Of a stretch of 64,000 nt of DNA, positions 9,558-18,853 are shown piece after piece. The notes under the pieces were generated by a model. It was not told the DNA's origin and ran no database searches. It worked only from the letters and a program-made list of their open reading frames with translations. Source of the DNA: Frigoribacterium faeni (GTDB lineage: Bacteria > Actinomycetota > Actinomycetes > Actinomycetales > Microbacteriaceae); NCBI RefSeq assembly GCF_011761235.1, contig NZ_JAAOYW010000002.1:434001-498000 (forward strand). The letters are read 5' to 3'. The position numbers were made by a program, and so were the translations under genes. The first letter of the stretch is position 1, and every line of letters starts with the position of its first letter.

Positions 9558-9615
9558 CGGGCGAGTCCGTCGGGGACGGGCCGTCGTCACCGCCCGCCCG
9601 CGACGGACTCGCCCG
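9558..9615. terminator. Long hairpin between convergent cutC and lipoprotein genes
   Basis: CGGGCGAGTCCGTCG (9558-9572) and CGACGGACTCGCCCG (9601-9615) form a perfect 15-bp stem with a GC-rich loop that can pair further. It lies between two stop codons, fitting a bidirectional terminator without a T-tract. Related to the hairpin at 57421. Confidence 0.7.
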
Positions 9616-9683
9616 GCGGGGCCGCGGGGCCGCGGGGCCGGTCGGGCCGGGCGGGCCGCCGGGCCGCCGGGGCCGGTCGGGCC

Positions 9684-11210
9684 TCAGCGCAGGCGGTTCC
9701 ACGCGGCGACGAACTCGTCGGTGCGCGACCGTGTCGCGGCGGGGTCGACCCCCTCCGCCCGCACGTCGAGGTCGGCGGCGGCCAGCCCCGCCGAGGCGAC
9801 GAAGGAGGCGGCCCACGGCTCCCCCTCGGCGTCCTCGCGCACCGGGTCGAAGGCGACGCTGACCGGGGTCCCGTCCGTCACGCCGGCGAGGGCCGTGGTC
9901 ACGGCCGTGGTGCCCTGCGTCGTCCAGCGGTCGTCGACGTAGAGGTCGACCGCTCCGTCGTCGCGCACGTACGAGATCACCCGTGCCGGGTCGTCGGTCA
10001 GCGCGGCGAGCCCGTCGAGCACCGTGGCGGCCGTCGCGGCGGACGCCCCCTGCACGTCGACCTCGCCCTCGCCGTCGCCGTCGCCGTCGCGGGCCCGCAG
10101 GTCGAGGGTCAGCACGACGTCGCCGGCGCCCGGCACCTCGGCGAGCGACTCCGCCAGCGCGGCGCCGACGCCGGGGTCGGCCGTGGCGGCGGTCAGCGTG
10201 TCGGCCCCGACGGCCACGCTCGTGAGGTCGGTCAGGGTCGAGAGCGCCTCCCAGAGCTGCCGCGCGGGCGCGTCGGGGCGGGCTCCGGCGTCGAGGACCA
10301 CGTCGCCCCAGGTCACGGTGAGCGCCGTCAGGGACTCCGCGCCCGGCAGCGCCCGGGCGGCGGCGTCGACGGCGTCCACGTCGCCGCGCGACCCGACGGC
10401 GAGGTCGGCGGTGCCGCCGTCGGTCGTGTCGACGCGCCAGCCGACCACGCCGGGGACGCCCGGGGCCCCGGTCGCGACGTCGAGCGCGTCGAGCCAGGTC
10501 AGCTCGGGGCCGATCGTCCCGGCGGCGCCGGAGGGGGCCGCGAACCGGCGGACCCCGCTCACGGAGAGCTCGTCGGAGGCCTCGCGGGCTGCCGTGAGGC
10601 CGTCCCTGCCGGGGTCGGTGCCGCCCTCGGGCAGGACCACCTGCACGTCGGCCGCCAGCCCCCGCGCGGCGACGGCGTCGGCCCAGGTCGTCCAGACCCA
10701 GGAGGCCGGTGCGTCGTCGGCCCGTCGCACGACCACGGTGGACGAGACCGAGTCCGCGACGAGCTCGACGTCGACGCCCACCACGTCCGGGTCGTCGGCG
10801 GCCTGCTCGACGAGGGCGAGCGACGAGTCGAGCACGTCGTCGTCGTCCGACACGGCGACGCCGCCCGTCGGGCCGTCGACGCTGAGCTCGAAGGCGTCGT
10901 CCGGGCGCTCGTCGGCCCAGGCGCGCACGGCCCGGGCGAGCCGCACGACGTCGTCCACGTCGGAGTCGTCGTCGAGCACGATGGTGGCGACGCCGACGGA
11001 GTCGCCGGAGAACGGGTTGGCCGGGTTCGTCAGCTCGGAGCCGCTGTCGGCGACGTCGACGACCCCGTCCTGGTCGAGAGCCCAGGCCTCGAGGTCGCGC
11101 AGCGGCCCGGCCGAGTCGGGGAAGTACACGCAGCCGCCGAGCAGCAGCGCGACCGTCGCCGCCCCTGCGGCCAGCTGCCACCGTCGCCTGCTCGGAGTCC
11201 CCACGCCCAT
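9684..11210 (-). CDS. Lipoprotein of unknown function
   Basis: 508 residues from the ATG at 11210. Signal: RRR at residues 8-10, a hydrophobic stretch and the lipobox LLGGC with Cys27, so it should be tethered to the outer face of the membrane. The mature part is strikingly acidic (VLDDDSDVDDVVRLARAV, SDDDDVLDSS) with repeated alpha/beta-like stretches and no cysteine-rich or enzyme motif that I recognise. It ends opposite cutC and follows the D-serine dehydratase-like gene on the same strand by 117 bases, without evidence of a shared role. I do not assign a function. Confidence 0.75.
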   Translation of the reverse strand: MGVGTPSRRRWQLAAGAATVALLLGGCVYFPDSAGPLRDLEAWALDQDGVVDVADSGSELTNPANPFSGDSVGVATIVLDDDSDVDDVVRLARAVRAWADERPDDAFELSVDGPTGGVAVSDDDDVLDSSLALVEQAADDPDVVGVDVELVADSVSSTVVVRRADDAPASWVWTTWADAVAARGLAADVQVVLPEGGTDPGRDGLTAAREASDELSVSGVRRFAAPSGAAGTIGPELTWLDALDVATGAPGVPGVVGWRVDTTDGGTADLAVGSRGDVDAVDAAARALPGAESLTALTVTWGDVVLDAGARPDAPARQLWEALSTLTDLTSVAVGADTLTAATADPGVGAALAESLAEVPGAGDVVLTLDLRARDGDGDGEGEVDVQGASAATAATVLDGLAALTDDPARVISYVRDDGAVDLYVDDRWTTQGTTAVTTALAGVTDGTPVSVAFDPVREDAEGEPWAASFVASAGLAAADLDVRAEGVDPAATRSRTDEFVAAWNRLR

Positions 11211-11327
11211 GCCCCGACCCTAGCCGCCGCCGCTGCCCGGGTCGGGGTCGGGCTTGGCCTGGCCGGGCCGGGGTCGGTCGGGCCTGGCTCTAGCCGCCGC
11301 TGCCGGGCACGCCGGGCAGGCTCGGGC

Positions 11328-12662
11328 TCAGAACCGCGTCGACCAGGTGCCCTCGACGACGGGAGGCTGCTCCCGTTCGGCCGTGCCGCCGCGCACGAGC
11401 GACAGCTCGCGCCACTGCGACAGCGTCGTGCAGGGGTGCGAGACGCCGAGCCGCACCAGGTCGCCCACGGCCAGCCCCGAGGAGGCGCCCAGCGCCAGGA
11501 ACGCGTGCTGGTCGTTCAGGGCGGTCACCACGGCGCCGTCGAGCACTCCGTCGAGGCGCGGCGCGGAGGCGTCGTGAGCCGCGCCTCCTGCGCCCGGCCG
11601 CCACGCGTCGAGCGGCAGCGGCAGGCCCTCGTCGTCGGCGGTGTCGCGACGCCCGACGTTCAGGAGCGCGAGCTCGGCCTCGGGACGCGAGATGACCGTC
11701 GCCCACAGCTCGATCGCCGGCTCGAAGGCCTCGTCGCCGGTGGCGCCGTCGATCGGGGGCGTCGTGTCGCGGGCGAAGGGCGTGAGCCGGCGGTAGAGGT
11801 CGTGGTCGTGGGCGACGTACGAGCCGGAGCGCAGCACGACGCGGGTGCGGGGGCCCCGGGCGCCGTCGGGGTCGTGCCGCTCGGCGAGCACCGCGACCAC
11901 CCGCTCGAAGTAGACGCTGCCGCCCGCGCTGACGACGACGTCGCCGCCGTCGGCGAGCCACGGCGCGAAGGCCGCGGGGTCGATCGCGTCGAGCAGCTCG
12001 AGGACGGTGCGGAGGTAGTCGTCGACCAGGTGGATGCCAGCGCCGTCGACGTCGTGCGTCAGGGCTCCCTCGTAGCCGGTCACGCCCGCCAGCACGAGGT
12101 GCGGCGCGGCGACGACGGCGTCGACCACGGCGAGCGCCTCGGCCACGGTGCGGGCTCCGGTGCGGCCCACGGGCGAGCCGATCTCGACGAGCACCGCGAG
12201 CGGCGGGACGGGTGCGGGCGCGTCGGCCGTGCGGGAGGCCGCCCGGGAGGCCGCCCGGGCGAGCGCCTCGTCGGCGAGACGGACCGCGTCGACCGAGTCG
12301 ACCCACATCAGCACGCGCGACGACCCGGGGTCGGTCGCGAGGGCGACCAGCGCCTCCTCGTGGAACGTCGTGCCGGCGAGCACGACGACCGGCACGCCGG
12401 CCTCGCGTGCGACCGACGCCTGGAAGGCGGTCGCGACCGTGATGCCCCAGGCCCCGGCGTCGAGCTGCAGCCGCCAGACGTCGGGCGACATCGTCGTCTT
12501 GCCGTGCGGGGCGAGGTCGACGCCCGCGGCGCGGCACCACGCGGCCATCGTGTCGACGTTGTGGCCGAGGGCGTCGAGGTCGAGGGTGAGGAGGGGCGTG
12601 GGCAGGTCGAGCAGCGGCACCGGTCGGTGCCCGCTCGCGAAGGTGGCCTTGGACGTCTGCAC
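11328..12662 (-). CDS. D-serine dehydratase/D-threonine aldolase-like PLP enzyme
   Basis: Fold-type III PLP enzyme (alanine-racemase N-terminal barrel plus a DSD1/D-threonine-aldolase C-terminal domain), probably acting on a D-beta-hydroxy amino acid. GTG at 12662 gives 444 residues and has CGAGAGGAC upstream. The PLP lysine is in PHGKTTMSPDVW. In the C-terminal domain SGSYVAHDHDLY and VSHPCTTLSQW supply the His/Cys pair typical of the zinc site. Divergent from RidA, which removes the reactive enamine/imine products of PLP dehydratases, and near a D-aminoacylase, which would make D-amino acids. Confidence 0.85.
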   Translation of the reverse strand: MQTSKATFASGHRPVPLLDLPTPLLTLDLDALGHNVDTMAAWCRAAGVDLAPHGKTTMSPDVWRLQLDAGAWGITVATAFQASVAREAGVPVVVLAGTTFHEEALVALATDPGSSRVLMWVDSVDAVRLADEALARAASRAASRTADAPAPVPPLAVLVEIGSPVGRTGARTVAEALAVVDAVVAAPHLVLAGVTGYEGALTHDVDGAGIHLVDDYLRTVLELLDAIDPAAFAPWLADGGDVVVSAGGSVYFERVVAVLAERHDPDGARGPRTRVVLRSGSYVAHDHDLYRRLTPFARDTTPPIDGATGDEAFEPAIELWATVISRPEAELALLNVGRRDTADDEGLPLPLDAWRPGAGGAAHDASAPRLDGVLDGAVVTALNDQHAFLALGASSGLAVGDLVRLGVSHPCTTLSQWRELSLVRGGTAEREQPPVVEGTWSTRF

Positions 12663-12712
12663 GGGGGTCCTCTCGTCGTGGCGCGGGTGGTCTGCCGATA
12701 GCTTTGCAGGGC

Positions 12713-12735
12713 GACGACGCGACGAGCGCGTCGTC
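12713..12735. promoter_or_regulatory. Inverted repeat in divergent deaminase/RidA gap
   Basis: GACGACGCG and CGCGTCGTC, separated by ACGAG, form a perfect 9-bp inverted repeat in the 111-bp gap between divergent genes. Its size and location suit an operator; the cognate regulator is not evident in the window. Confidence 0.45.
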
Positions 12736-12773
12736 CACAGCCACCGCCTCCTCGACTCGGAAGGACCACCCCT

Positions 12774-13178
12774 GTGAGCGACAAGACCCAGGTGACCACC
12801 ACCGGAGCCCCGACCCCCATGCCGATCTTCTCGCAGGGGGTGCTGAAGAACGGGTTCCTCTCGGTGTCGGGCCAGGGCCCGCAGGACCCGGCGACGGGCG
12901 AGTACCTTTTCCGCGGCGACCTCACCGCGCAGACCCTGCGCACCCTCGACAACGTCGCGGCGATCGTGGAGGCGGCGGGCGGCACCGTCGACGACGTCAT
13001 GTCGCTGCGCGTGTTCCTCACGCAACGCAGCGACTTCGCCGAGATGAACGCCGCCTACGAGCAGTGGGTGCGCGCGAACGTCACGTCGGGCGTGTTCCCG
13101 ACGCGCACGACGATCTTCGTCGAGCTGCCGAACGAGGCGATGCTCGTCGAGATCGACGCGCTCGCCGTGCTCGGCTAG
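12774..13178 (+). CDS. RidA/YjgF-family enamine/imine deaminase
   Basis: Small trimeric enzyme family that hydrolyses reactive 2-aminoacrylate-type intermediates released by PLP dehydratases. 134 residues from a GTG at 12774 with GGAAGGACC upstream. Typical parts: NGFLSVSGQGP, TLRTLDNVAAIVEAAGGTVDDVM, and PTRTTIFVELP, whose Arg matches the conserved carboxylate-binding Arg. Divergent from the D-serine dehydratase-like gene, a sensible functional pair. Confidence 0.92.
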   Translation: MSDKTQVTTTGAPTPMPIFSQGVLKNGFLSVSGQGPQDPATGEYLFRGDLTAQTLRTLDNVAAIVEAAGGTVDDVMSLRVFLTQRSDFAEMNAAYEQWVRANVTSGVFPTRTTIFVELPNEAMLVEIDALAVLG

Positions 13179-13227
13179 GCCGCGGGGCGTCGCGGCGCGG
13201 GGCGATGCGGCGCGGGGCGGAGCAGCG

Positions 13228-15009
13228 TCAGCCACCGACGGGCCTCGCGGCGAGCTCTCCCGCCACGAGCTCGCCCGCGACCCACACGCCGAGCACCCCT
13301 GACGGCGAGCGCCGCGGTTCGGCGTAGGTGGCCCGGTCGGCGTAGGCCGCCGGGTCGACGAGCTGCAGGTCGGCGACGGCGCCCGGCACGACCCCGCCCG
13401 GCATGACCGCGCCCTGTACGACGGCCCCGGGCCCGGCGGCTCCGGGCCCGGCGGCTGTCCCCCCTGAGGCTCCGGACCCGCCGCCGCCGCCCCTGGCCCT
13501 GTCGGCGCCGAGCCGGAACCGCTCGTGGGCGGCCACGCTCATCCGGTGCACCGCCTCCTCGCGGCTCAGCACCGCCGACGGCCCCGGGCCGGAGTACACG
13601 TCGAGCGCGCGGGCGAAGGTGCCGTAGAGCCGCGGGTGCACAGTGCCGGTCTCGCGCGGCAGCCCGTCCGACCCGACGAGCGTGTGGGGCCAGGCGAGGG
13701 CGGTGCGCATGCCCTCGACGTCGGTGTGGAACACGATGACGGTGAGGGCGCCGCGCTCGGCGAGGACGAGGTCGGCCAACAGTTCGCGCGGGTCGCCGCC
13801 GAGCTCGACGGCGATGTCCGCCACGCTGCGTCCCTCCAGCCCCGCGTTCTCGGGGCGGGCGAACCCGGCGAGCAGGATGCGCGTCGGCCCGACGGCCGCC
13901 CACTGGTTCTCGAGCGCCGTGCCCTCCCAGGGCCGGTCGAGCCCGGCGAGCACCGCCCTGCGGCTCACCGGGTCGGACAGCGCCTCGAGCAGGCTGGCGA
14001 CGCCCCGGTCGGCCGTCGACGGCGGGAACAGCGACGCCACCGTCGTGCTGCCCGCGTCGTACGGGTAGACGTCGGCCGAGACGTCGAGCCCCTGGTCGCG
14101 CAGGGCGTCGAGCCGGTCGATGATCCGGCCCATGCCCCCGACGTTGCGCGGGCCGGTGACCTTGAGGTGGCTGACGTGCACGCGGGCGCCCGTCTCGAGG
14201 CCGAGCGAGGCCAGCTCGTCGACGGAGGCGCGCAGACCGTCGGCCTCGTTCCGCACGTGCGCGACGAGCAGTCCGTCGCGCGCCGCGACCTCGCGGGCGA
14301 TCGCGAGCAGCTCGGGCCGGTCGGCCGCGTCGCCCGGCGCGTACATGAGGCCGAGCGAGACGCCGAGGGCGCCGGCGTCGAGCGCGTCCCCGACGGCGCC
14401 CGCGATGCGCGCCGTCTCGGCCGCGTCGGCGGGGCGGCGCACCATGCCGAGCACGGCGGCACGCACCGGCGCGTGCGGCACGAGCGCCCGGGCGTGCAGG
14501 CCGAGCGGCTCGCGGGCGAGCGTCTCGACGTAGTCGCCGAAGGTCGCCCAGCGCCGGTCGGGGAACTCCCCGAGCACCGGCAGCGAGTACTGCTCGAGCG
14601 ACCGGTCGGCCGGGTCGGCGGGCGACGGGGCCGCGCCCTGGCCGCAGTTGCCGACGATGGTCGTCGTCACGCCCTGCGCCGTCTTGGGGGCCGTGCCGCC
14701 CGGCCGGAACAGCGCCGCGTCGTCGTGCGCGTGCACGTCGACGAACCCGGGCAGCACCTCGAGCCCGCGACCGTCGACCACCCGCGGGGCGCGGCCGGGC
14801 GCGTGCTCGGCCGCTCCCCCGCCGGCCCGGCCCGCCGGCCCGGCAGCGGCGCCCCGAGCCGAGGAGGCGCGGCCCGCCTCGACCACGGAGGCCCCTGCCC
14901 CGGGGCCCACGGCCGTGACCACCCCGTCGCGCACGACGACGTCGGCGACCCGACCCGCGCCTCCTCGGCCGTCGTGGACCGTCGCTCGCGTGATGACCAG
15001 CGTCGACAT
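13228..15009 (-). CDS. N-acyl-D-amino-acid deacylase (D-aminoacylase)
   Basis: Amidohydrolase-superfamily enzyme releasing D-amino acids from N-acyl-D-amino acids. ATG at 15009 gives 593 residues with GAGGAAGGACAC upstream. Metal motifs: FVDVHAHDDAALF near residue 93, the family Cys in TIVGNCGQG, VHVSHLKVTG, FHTDVEGM and VGSDGLPRETG. Two low-complexity inserts rich in Gly/Ala/Arg (near residues 35-75 and in the last 100) carry the GAGGAGGCGCGG motif. It is last in a transport/hexosaminidase gene series, 150 bases behind GH20 with a hairpin repeat between, so expression may be partly separate. Confidence 0.88.
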   Translation of the reverse strand: MSTLVITRATVHDGRGGAGRVADVVVRDGVVTAVGPGAGASVVEAGRASSARGAAAGPAGRAGGGAAEHAPGRAPRVVDGRGLEVLPGFVDVHAHDDAALFRPGGTAPKTAQGVTTTIVGNCGQGAAPSPADPADRSLEQYSLPVLGEFPDRRWATFGDYVETLAREPLGLHARALVPHAPVRAAVLGMVRRPADAAETARIAGAVGDALDAGALGVSLGLMYAPGDAADRPELLAIAREVAARDGLLVAHVRNEADGLRASVDELASLGLETGARVHVSHLKVTGPRNVGGMGRIIDRLDALRDQGLDVSADVYPYDAGSTTVASLFPPSTADRGVASLLEALSDPVSRRAVLAGLDRPWEGTALENQWAAVGPTRILLAGFARPENAGLEGRSVADIAVELGGDPRELLADLVLAERGALTVIVFHTDVEGMRTALAWPHTLVGSDGLPRETGTVHPRLYGTFARALDVYSGPGPSAVLSREEAVHRMSVAAHERFRLGADRARGGGGGSGASGGTAAGPGAAGPGAVVQGAVMPGGVVPGAVADLQLVDPAAYADRATYAEPRRSPSGVLGVWVAGELVAGELAARPVGG

Positions 15010-15022
15010 GTGTCCTTCCTCG

Positions 15023-15122
15023 TTCAGGAACCGGGCACCGCCCCGTCCTGGACGATGCACGATCAAGGACCGGTGCGTCCTGAGCCGCACGGTTCAGGAC
15101 ACATGTTCCTGAACGGTGAGAG
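15023..15122. repeat. Nested inverted repeat, TTCAGGAAC family copy 3
   Basis: Outer arms TTCAGGAAC (15023-15031) and GTTCCTGAA (15105-15113) are exact inverse complements, followed by a CGGTGAGAG tail. Inside are GTCCTGGAC...GATCAAGGAC and TCCTGAGCCGCACGGTTCAGGA. Unlike the other copies it lies between two genes of the same direction, after the GH20 stop and directly before the ribosome site of the deacylase gene. Confidence 0.65.
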
Positions 15123-15159
15123 ACCAGGCAGGGGCTGGGGCAGGCACAGGGCCGGGGGC

Positions 15160-16836
15160 TCAGGCGATGTTGGCCGTGACCTCGGCGATGTACGCCGCGC
15201 GCTCCTCGCGCGAGGCGGGCCGGCCGGGCACGCCGGGGCGCGTCTGCCACGGTAGCGGTCCGGACGCCCGGTGGTACTCGACCCCCGCGGCGTCGAGGCG
15301 CAGGAGGTGGTGGTCCAGCCGGGCGGAGAACCCCGCGAAGTCGCGCGGCGCGTCCGACCAGAGCACGTCGGCCACCGCGCAGAGGCGGGGGAACACGAGG
15401 AAGTCGACGGTGCGGGGCGAGTCCATGTGCTCGGTCCAGACGTTCGCCTGGCCGCCCAGCACGTGCCGCGCCTCCTCGGGCGTCAGCTCGGCCGGGACGG
15501 GCTCGAACGCGTAGACGTCCTCGAGCCCGAGCACGATCGAGACGGGGATCGGCTCGTCGGGCGAGTCGGACTGCCGGTAGTCGAGGTACACCTGGTCGTC
15601 GGGGCACGCGACGACGTCGTAGCCGAGCCGGGCGGCGGTCACCGCGCCCGTCATGCCGCGCCAGGAGGCGACGGTCGCGCCGGGCGACATCGGGCGGGCA
15701 CCGGCGGCTCCGTGCCCCTCGAGGATCTCGTCCCAGCCGAAGGTGCGGCGCCCCGCGGCCGTCACGTGCTCGTCGAGCTGCCCGATGAACCAGGCCTGCA
15801 GCTGCTCCTCGTCGGCGAGGCCCCGCTCGCGCATGAGCTCCTGCGTGCGGGGGTCCGACTGCCACTGGGCCTTGGGGCACTCGTCGCCGCCGACGCCGAT
15901 CCAGGTGCCCGGGAACAGCGCCATCACCTCGGTGAGCACGTCCCGGTAGAAGTCGACGGTCGACTGCTCGGTGTTGAGCACGTCGTCGAAGATGCCCCAC
16001 TCGGTGCCGACCGCGATCTGCCGCGGCTCGGGCACCGGTGCGCCGCCGAGCTCGACCGCCCCGACGCCGAGGTGCGGGTAGGCGGTGATCGCGGCCATCG
16101 AGTGCCCGGGCACGTCGACCTCGGGCACGATCGTCACGTGCCGGGCGGCGGCGTAGGCGACGACCTCGCGGATGTCGGCCTGCGTGTAGAAGCCGCCGTG
16201 CGGCCGGCCGTCCTGGGTCGCCTCGGGCCCCGCGCCGACCTGCGACGAGGCACGCCACGCGCCTACCGTCGTGAGGCGGGGGTACTTGAGGATCTCGATG
16301 CGCCAGCCCTGGTCTTCGGTCAGGTGCCAGTGCAGCGTGTTGAGGCGGTGCATCGCCATCAGGTCGATCAGGCGCATGACGTCGTGCGCCGGCATGAAGT
16401 GCCGCGCCACGTCGAGGTGCATGCCGCGCCAGCCGAAGCGGGGCGAGTCGGCCACGTCGACGGCGGGCACCGACCACTCGACCCCCTCGACGAGCGACCG
16501 GCGGTGCACCTCGGGCGGCAGCAGCTGCAGCAGCACCTGTGCGCCGTAGAACACGCCGGCCGCCGTGCCCCCGGTGATGCGGACGCCCGCGGGTCGCACC
16601 TCGACCCGGTAGCCCTCGTCGTCGAGGGCCGGGTCGAGGTCGAGCGTGATGCCGGTGCCGTCGCCGTCGCCGTCGCGCAGCGGCAGGCCGGTCACGGGAC
16701 GCAGGGCGGCCTGCAGCCAGGCCACGGTGCCGAGCAGCTCGTCAGGGCCGGAGATCCGGGTCGCGGCGTCGAGCAGGTAGGCGCCGGAGGCGCGGGTCAG
16801 CCGGTCGACGCGGGGCAGCAGCAGGGGGTCGGTCAC
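15160..16836 (-). CDS. Beta-N-acetylhexosaminidase, GH20
   Basis: Cleaves terminal beta-linked GlcNAc (or GalNAc). GTG at 16836 gives 558 residues; four bases separate it from the upstream permease stop. An N-terminal GH20b-like alpha/beta domain covers roughly the first 130 residues. The barrel follows, with GWRGMHLDVARHF, LNTLHWHLTEDQGWR and WIGVGGDECPK, the last (about residue 315) holding the catalytic Asp-Glu pair. No signal peptide, so it acts inside the cell on imported oligosaccharide. Its place behind a sugar ABC importer supports this. Confidence 0.94.
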   Translation of the reverse strand: MTDPLLLPRVDRLTRASGAYLLDAATRISGPDELLGTVAWLQAALRPVTGLPLRDGDGDGTGITLDLDPALDDEGYRVEVRPAGVRITGGTAAGVFYGAQVLLQLLPPEVHRRSLVEGVEWSVPAVDVADSPRFGWRGMHLDVARHFMPAHDVMRLIDLMAMHRLNTLHWHLTEDQGWRIEILKYPRLTTVGAWRASSQVGAGPEATQDGRPHGGFYTQADIREVVAYAAARHVTIVPEVDVPGHSMAAITAYPHLGVGAVELGGAPVPEPRQIAVGTEWGIFDDVLNTEQSTVDFYRDVLTEVMALFPGTWIGVGGDECPKAQWQSDPRTQELMRERGLADEEQLQAWFIGQLDEHVTAAGRRTFGWDEILEGHGAAGARPMSPGATVASWRGMTGAVTAARLGYDVVACPDDQVYLDYRQSDSPDEPIPVSIVLGLEDVYAFEPVPAELTPEEARHVLGGQANVWTEHMDSPRTVDFLVFPRLCAVADVLWSDAPRDFAGFSARLDHHLLRLDAAGVEYHRASGPLPWQTRPGVPGRPASREERAAYIAEVTANIA

Positions 16837-16840
16837 GGTT

Positions 16841-17806
16841 CTAGCCCTTCACGGCGCCGGCGGACATGCCCGACACCAGGTTGCGTTGGATGATGACGAA
16901 GAAGACGACGACCGGCAGCGAGAACAGCACGCTCGCGGCCATCTGCCCGCCGGAGTCGGTGCCGGTGTTCTGCGAGACGAACGACGCGAGCCACACGGGC
17001 AGCGTGTACATCGACTGGTCCTTCATGAACGTGTAGGCGATGATGTAGTCGTTCCAGGCCGCGATGAAGGCGAAGATGCTCGTCGCGATGACCCCCGGCG
17101 CCACCAGCGGGAAGAGGATGCGCGTCAGCACCTGCCAGGTGTTCGCCCCGTCGAGCTGGGCGGCCTCCTCGACCTCCATCGGGATCGCGACGAAGAACCC
17201 TCGCATCACCCAGATCGAGAACGGCAGCACCGTCGCGATGTAGGCGAGCACGAGGCCCGCGTAGGTGCCCAGCAGCCCGAGGCTGTTGAAGATCAGGAAC
17301 AACGGGATGAGCAGCGCCGTCGTGGGCAGCATCTGCACCGCGAGGATCACGATCATGATCGTGCGGCGCCCGCGGAACCGGAACCGCGAGAGCGCGGCCG
17401 CCGCGAAGAAGCCGAGGATGATCGCGAGCAGCACGGTCGCGACCACGACCACCGCGCTGTTGCGCAGGTTCACCAGGAACCCGCTCTGCGTGACGGCCAC
17501 GACGAAGTTGTCGAGCGTCGGGTTCCGCGGCAGGAACAGCGGGGTCGAGGTCATCGACTCCGAGCGGGGCTTGAACGCCGTGTTGACCATCCAGTAGACG
17601 GGGAAGATCCACACCGCGCTGAAGACGACGGCGATGGTGTTGCTGACCCAGCGGGGCTTCTTGCGGCGACGCTGCCGGCGGACGGACGCCGCGCCCCCTG
17701 CGGTGCCGTCGACGGAGGCGGGGGTCGCCGAGTCGGCCGCGGCCGCGGTCTCGGAGGGGCCGTCGGTCGCGGACGCGCCGACGCCGGTGGGGACTGTCGT
17801 GGTCAC
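16841..17806 (-). CDS. Sugar ABC transporter permease, MalG type
   Basis: Second membrane subunit of a carbohydrate ABC importer. GTG at 17806 overlaps the stop of the first permease (GTGA); 321 residues. About 50 N-terminal residues are Ala/Thr-rich and then basic, followed by six hydrophobic segments. The cytoplasmic EAA loop is seen as EVEEAAQLDGANTWQVLTRI. No ATPase gene lies in the cluster, so a shared MsiK-type ATPase encoded elsewhere probably energises it, as in other actinobacteria. Confidence 0.93.
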   Translation of the reverse strand: MTTTVPTGVGASATDGPSETAAAADSATPASVDGTAGGAASVRRQRRRKKPRWVSNTIAVVFSAVWIFPVYWMVNTAFKPRSESMTSTPLFLPRNPTLDNFVVAVTQSGFLVNLRNSAVVVVATVLLAIILGFFAAAALSRFRFRGRRTIMIVILAVQMLPTTALLIPLFLIFNSLGLLGTYAGLVLAYIATVLPFSIWVMRGFFVAIPMEVEEAAQLDGANTWQVLTRILFPLVAPGVIATSIFAFIAAWNDYIIAYTFMKDQSMYTLPVWLASFVSQNTGTDSGGQMAASVLFSLPVVVFFVIIQRNLVSGMSAGAVKG

Positions 17807-18765
17807 AGGTCTTCTCCCGAGCGGATCAGGTTGCGGATGTAGAACGCGGTGAGGCCGAGCAGCAGCAGGGTCGTGACGACCGAGATGGCGGCGCCCTGGC
17901 CGATCTCGAAGCCGACGAAGGCCGTCTTGTACATGAACACGCCCAGGGTCGAGGTCGCGTCGTCGGGGCCGCCCTGCGAGACGAGCCAGATCTGGTTGAA
18001 GACGTTGTAGTCCCAGATGATCGACAGGATCGTCACGAGCAGCAGCGTCGGCTTGAGGAACTGCAGGGTCACGTCGCGGTACACGCGCCACTCGCCGGCG
18101 CCGTCGAGCCGCGCGGCCTCTTTGTACTCGGGCGAGACCTGCGTCTCGGCGGCGTAGAGGGTCAGGGCGATGAACGGCACGGCCTGCCAGACGATCAGCA
18201 TCCAGATCGACGTGTACGACAGCAGCGGGTCGTTCGACCACTGCGTGTCGGTCATGTCGCCGAACACGCGCAGCTGGCTGAGCATCCAGTTGACGACGCC
18301 GTAGCCGGGCTGGAACAGCCAGTTCCAGACCAGCGAGGAGGCGACGTTCGGCATCGCCCACGCGAAGATCAGCACGACGGTGACGACGTACCGCATGCTC
18401 GTGTGGATCCGCGTCAGCAGGTGCGAGACCCCCATGCCGATCAGGACGCTGCCGAGCACCATCGCCGCGGTGAAGAGCACCGTGCGCAGCAGCGACCACC
18501 AGAAGTCGCTGTCGGTGAAGAGCGTGACGTACTGCTGCACGCCCACCGACTCGTACGCCCCGGTGAACAGGCTGCGCTGGTCGTAGTTCGTGAACGAGGT
18601 GAAGACCAGGAACACGATCGGCGCCACCATGACGACGAGCAGGACGATCCCCGCGGGGCTCAGCAACCAGAGCGGGGCGAGCTGACGCTTCTTGCGCGGC
18701 CGCGGCGCGGGGCCGGCGGGGGCGTCCTGACGGGGAGTGACGGGCGGCGCTGTCGTGACGGCCAT
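17803..18765 (-). CDS. Sugar ABC transporter permease, MalF type
   Basis: First membrane subunit of the importer. 320 residues from the ATG at 18765. A Pro/Arg/Lys-rich cytoplasmic N-terminus precedes six hydrophobic segments; the EAA loop reads EYKEAARLDGAGEWRVYRDV. Overlaps the next permease by four bases. The substrate is inferred as a GlcNAc-containing oligosaccharide from the downstream GH20 and upstream ROK regulator and kinase. Confidence 0.93.
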   Translation of the reverse strand: MAVTTAPPVTPRQDAPAGPAPRPRKKRQLAPLWLLSPAGIVLLVVMVAPIVFLVFTSFTNYDQRSLFTGAYESVGVQQYVTLFTDSDFWWSLLRTVLFTAAMVLGSVLIGMGVSHLLTRIHTSMRYVVTVVLIFAWAMPNVASSLVWNWLFQPGYGVVNWMLSQLRVFGDMTDTQWSNDPLLSYTSIWMLIVWQAVPFIALTLYAAETQVSPEYKEAARLDGAGEWRVYRDVTLQFLKPTLLLVTILSIIWDYNVFNQIWLVSQGGPDDATSTLGVFMYKTAFVGFEIGQGAAISVVTTLLLLGLTAFYIRNLIRSGEDL

Positions 18766-18853
18766 GACTGCTTCCTGGGTCGGGTGGGACTCGAGTCGAG
18801 GGCAGGGCGGGGGCGGGGCGCCGCACGAGCTCGTCGTGCGGCGCCCCGGCCGG

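Noticed and set aside
6727-11181. A single 1484-codon open frame on the minus strand
   Set aside because: Only the part up to 8442 carries ligase motifs. The rest is Arg/Gly/Ala-rich antisense of cutC and the lipoprotein gene, a result of high G+C.
8544-12701. A 1385-codon open frame on the plus strand
   Set aside because: It runs antisense or out of frame through cutC, the lipoprotein and the PLP enzyme, with no domain and extreme Arg/Gly/Val bias.
13228-15009. Urease/dihydroorotase-type assignment for the amidohydrolase
   Set aside because: The GNCGQG and HTDVEGM motifs and the GSDGLPRETG end fit D-aminoacylases better.
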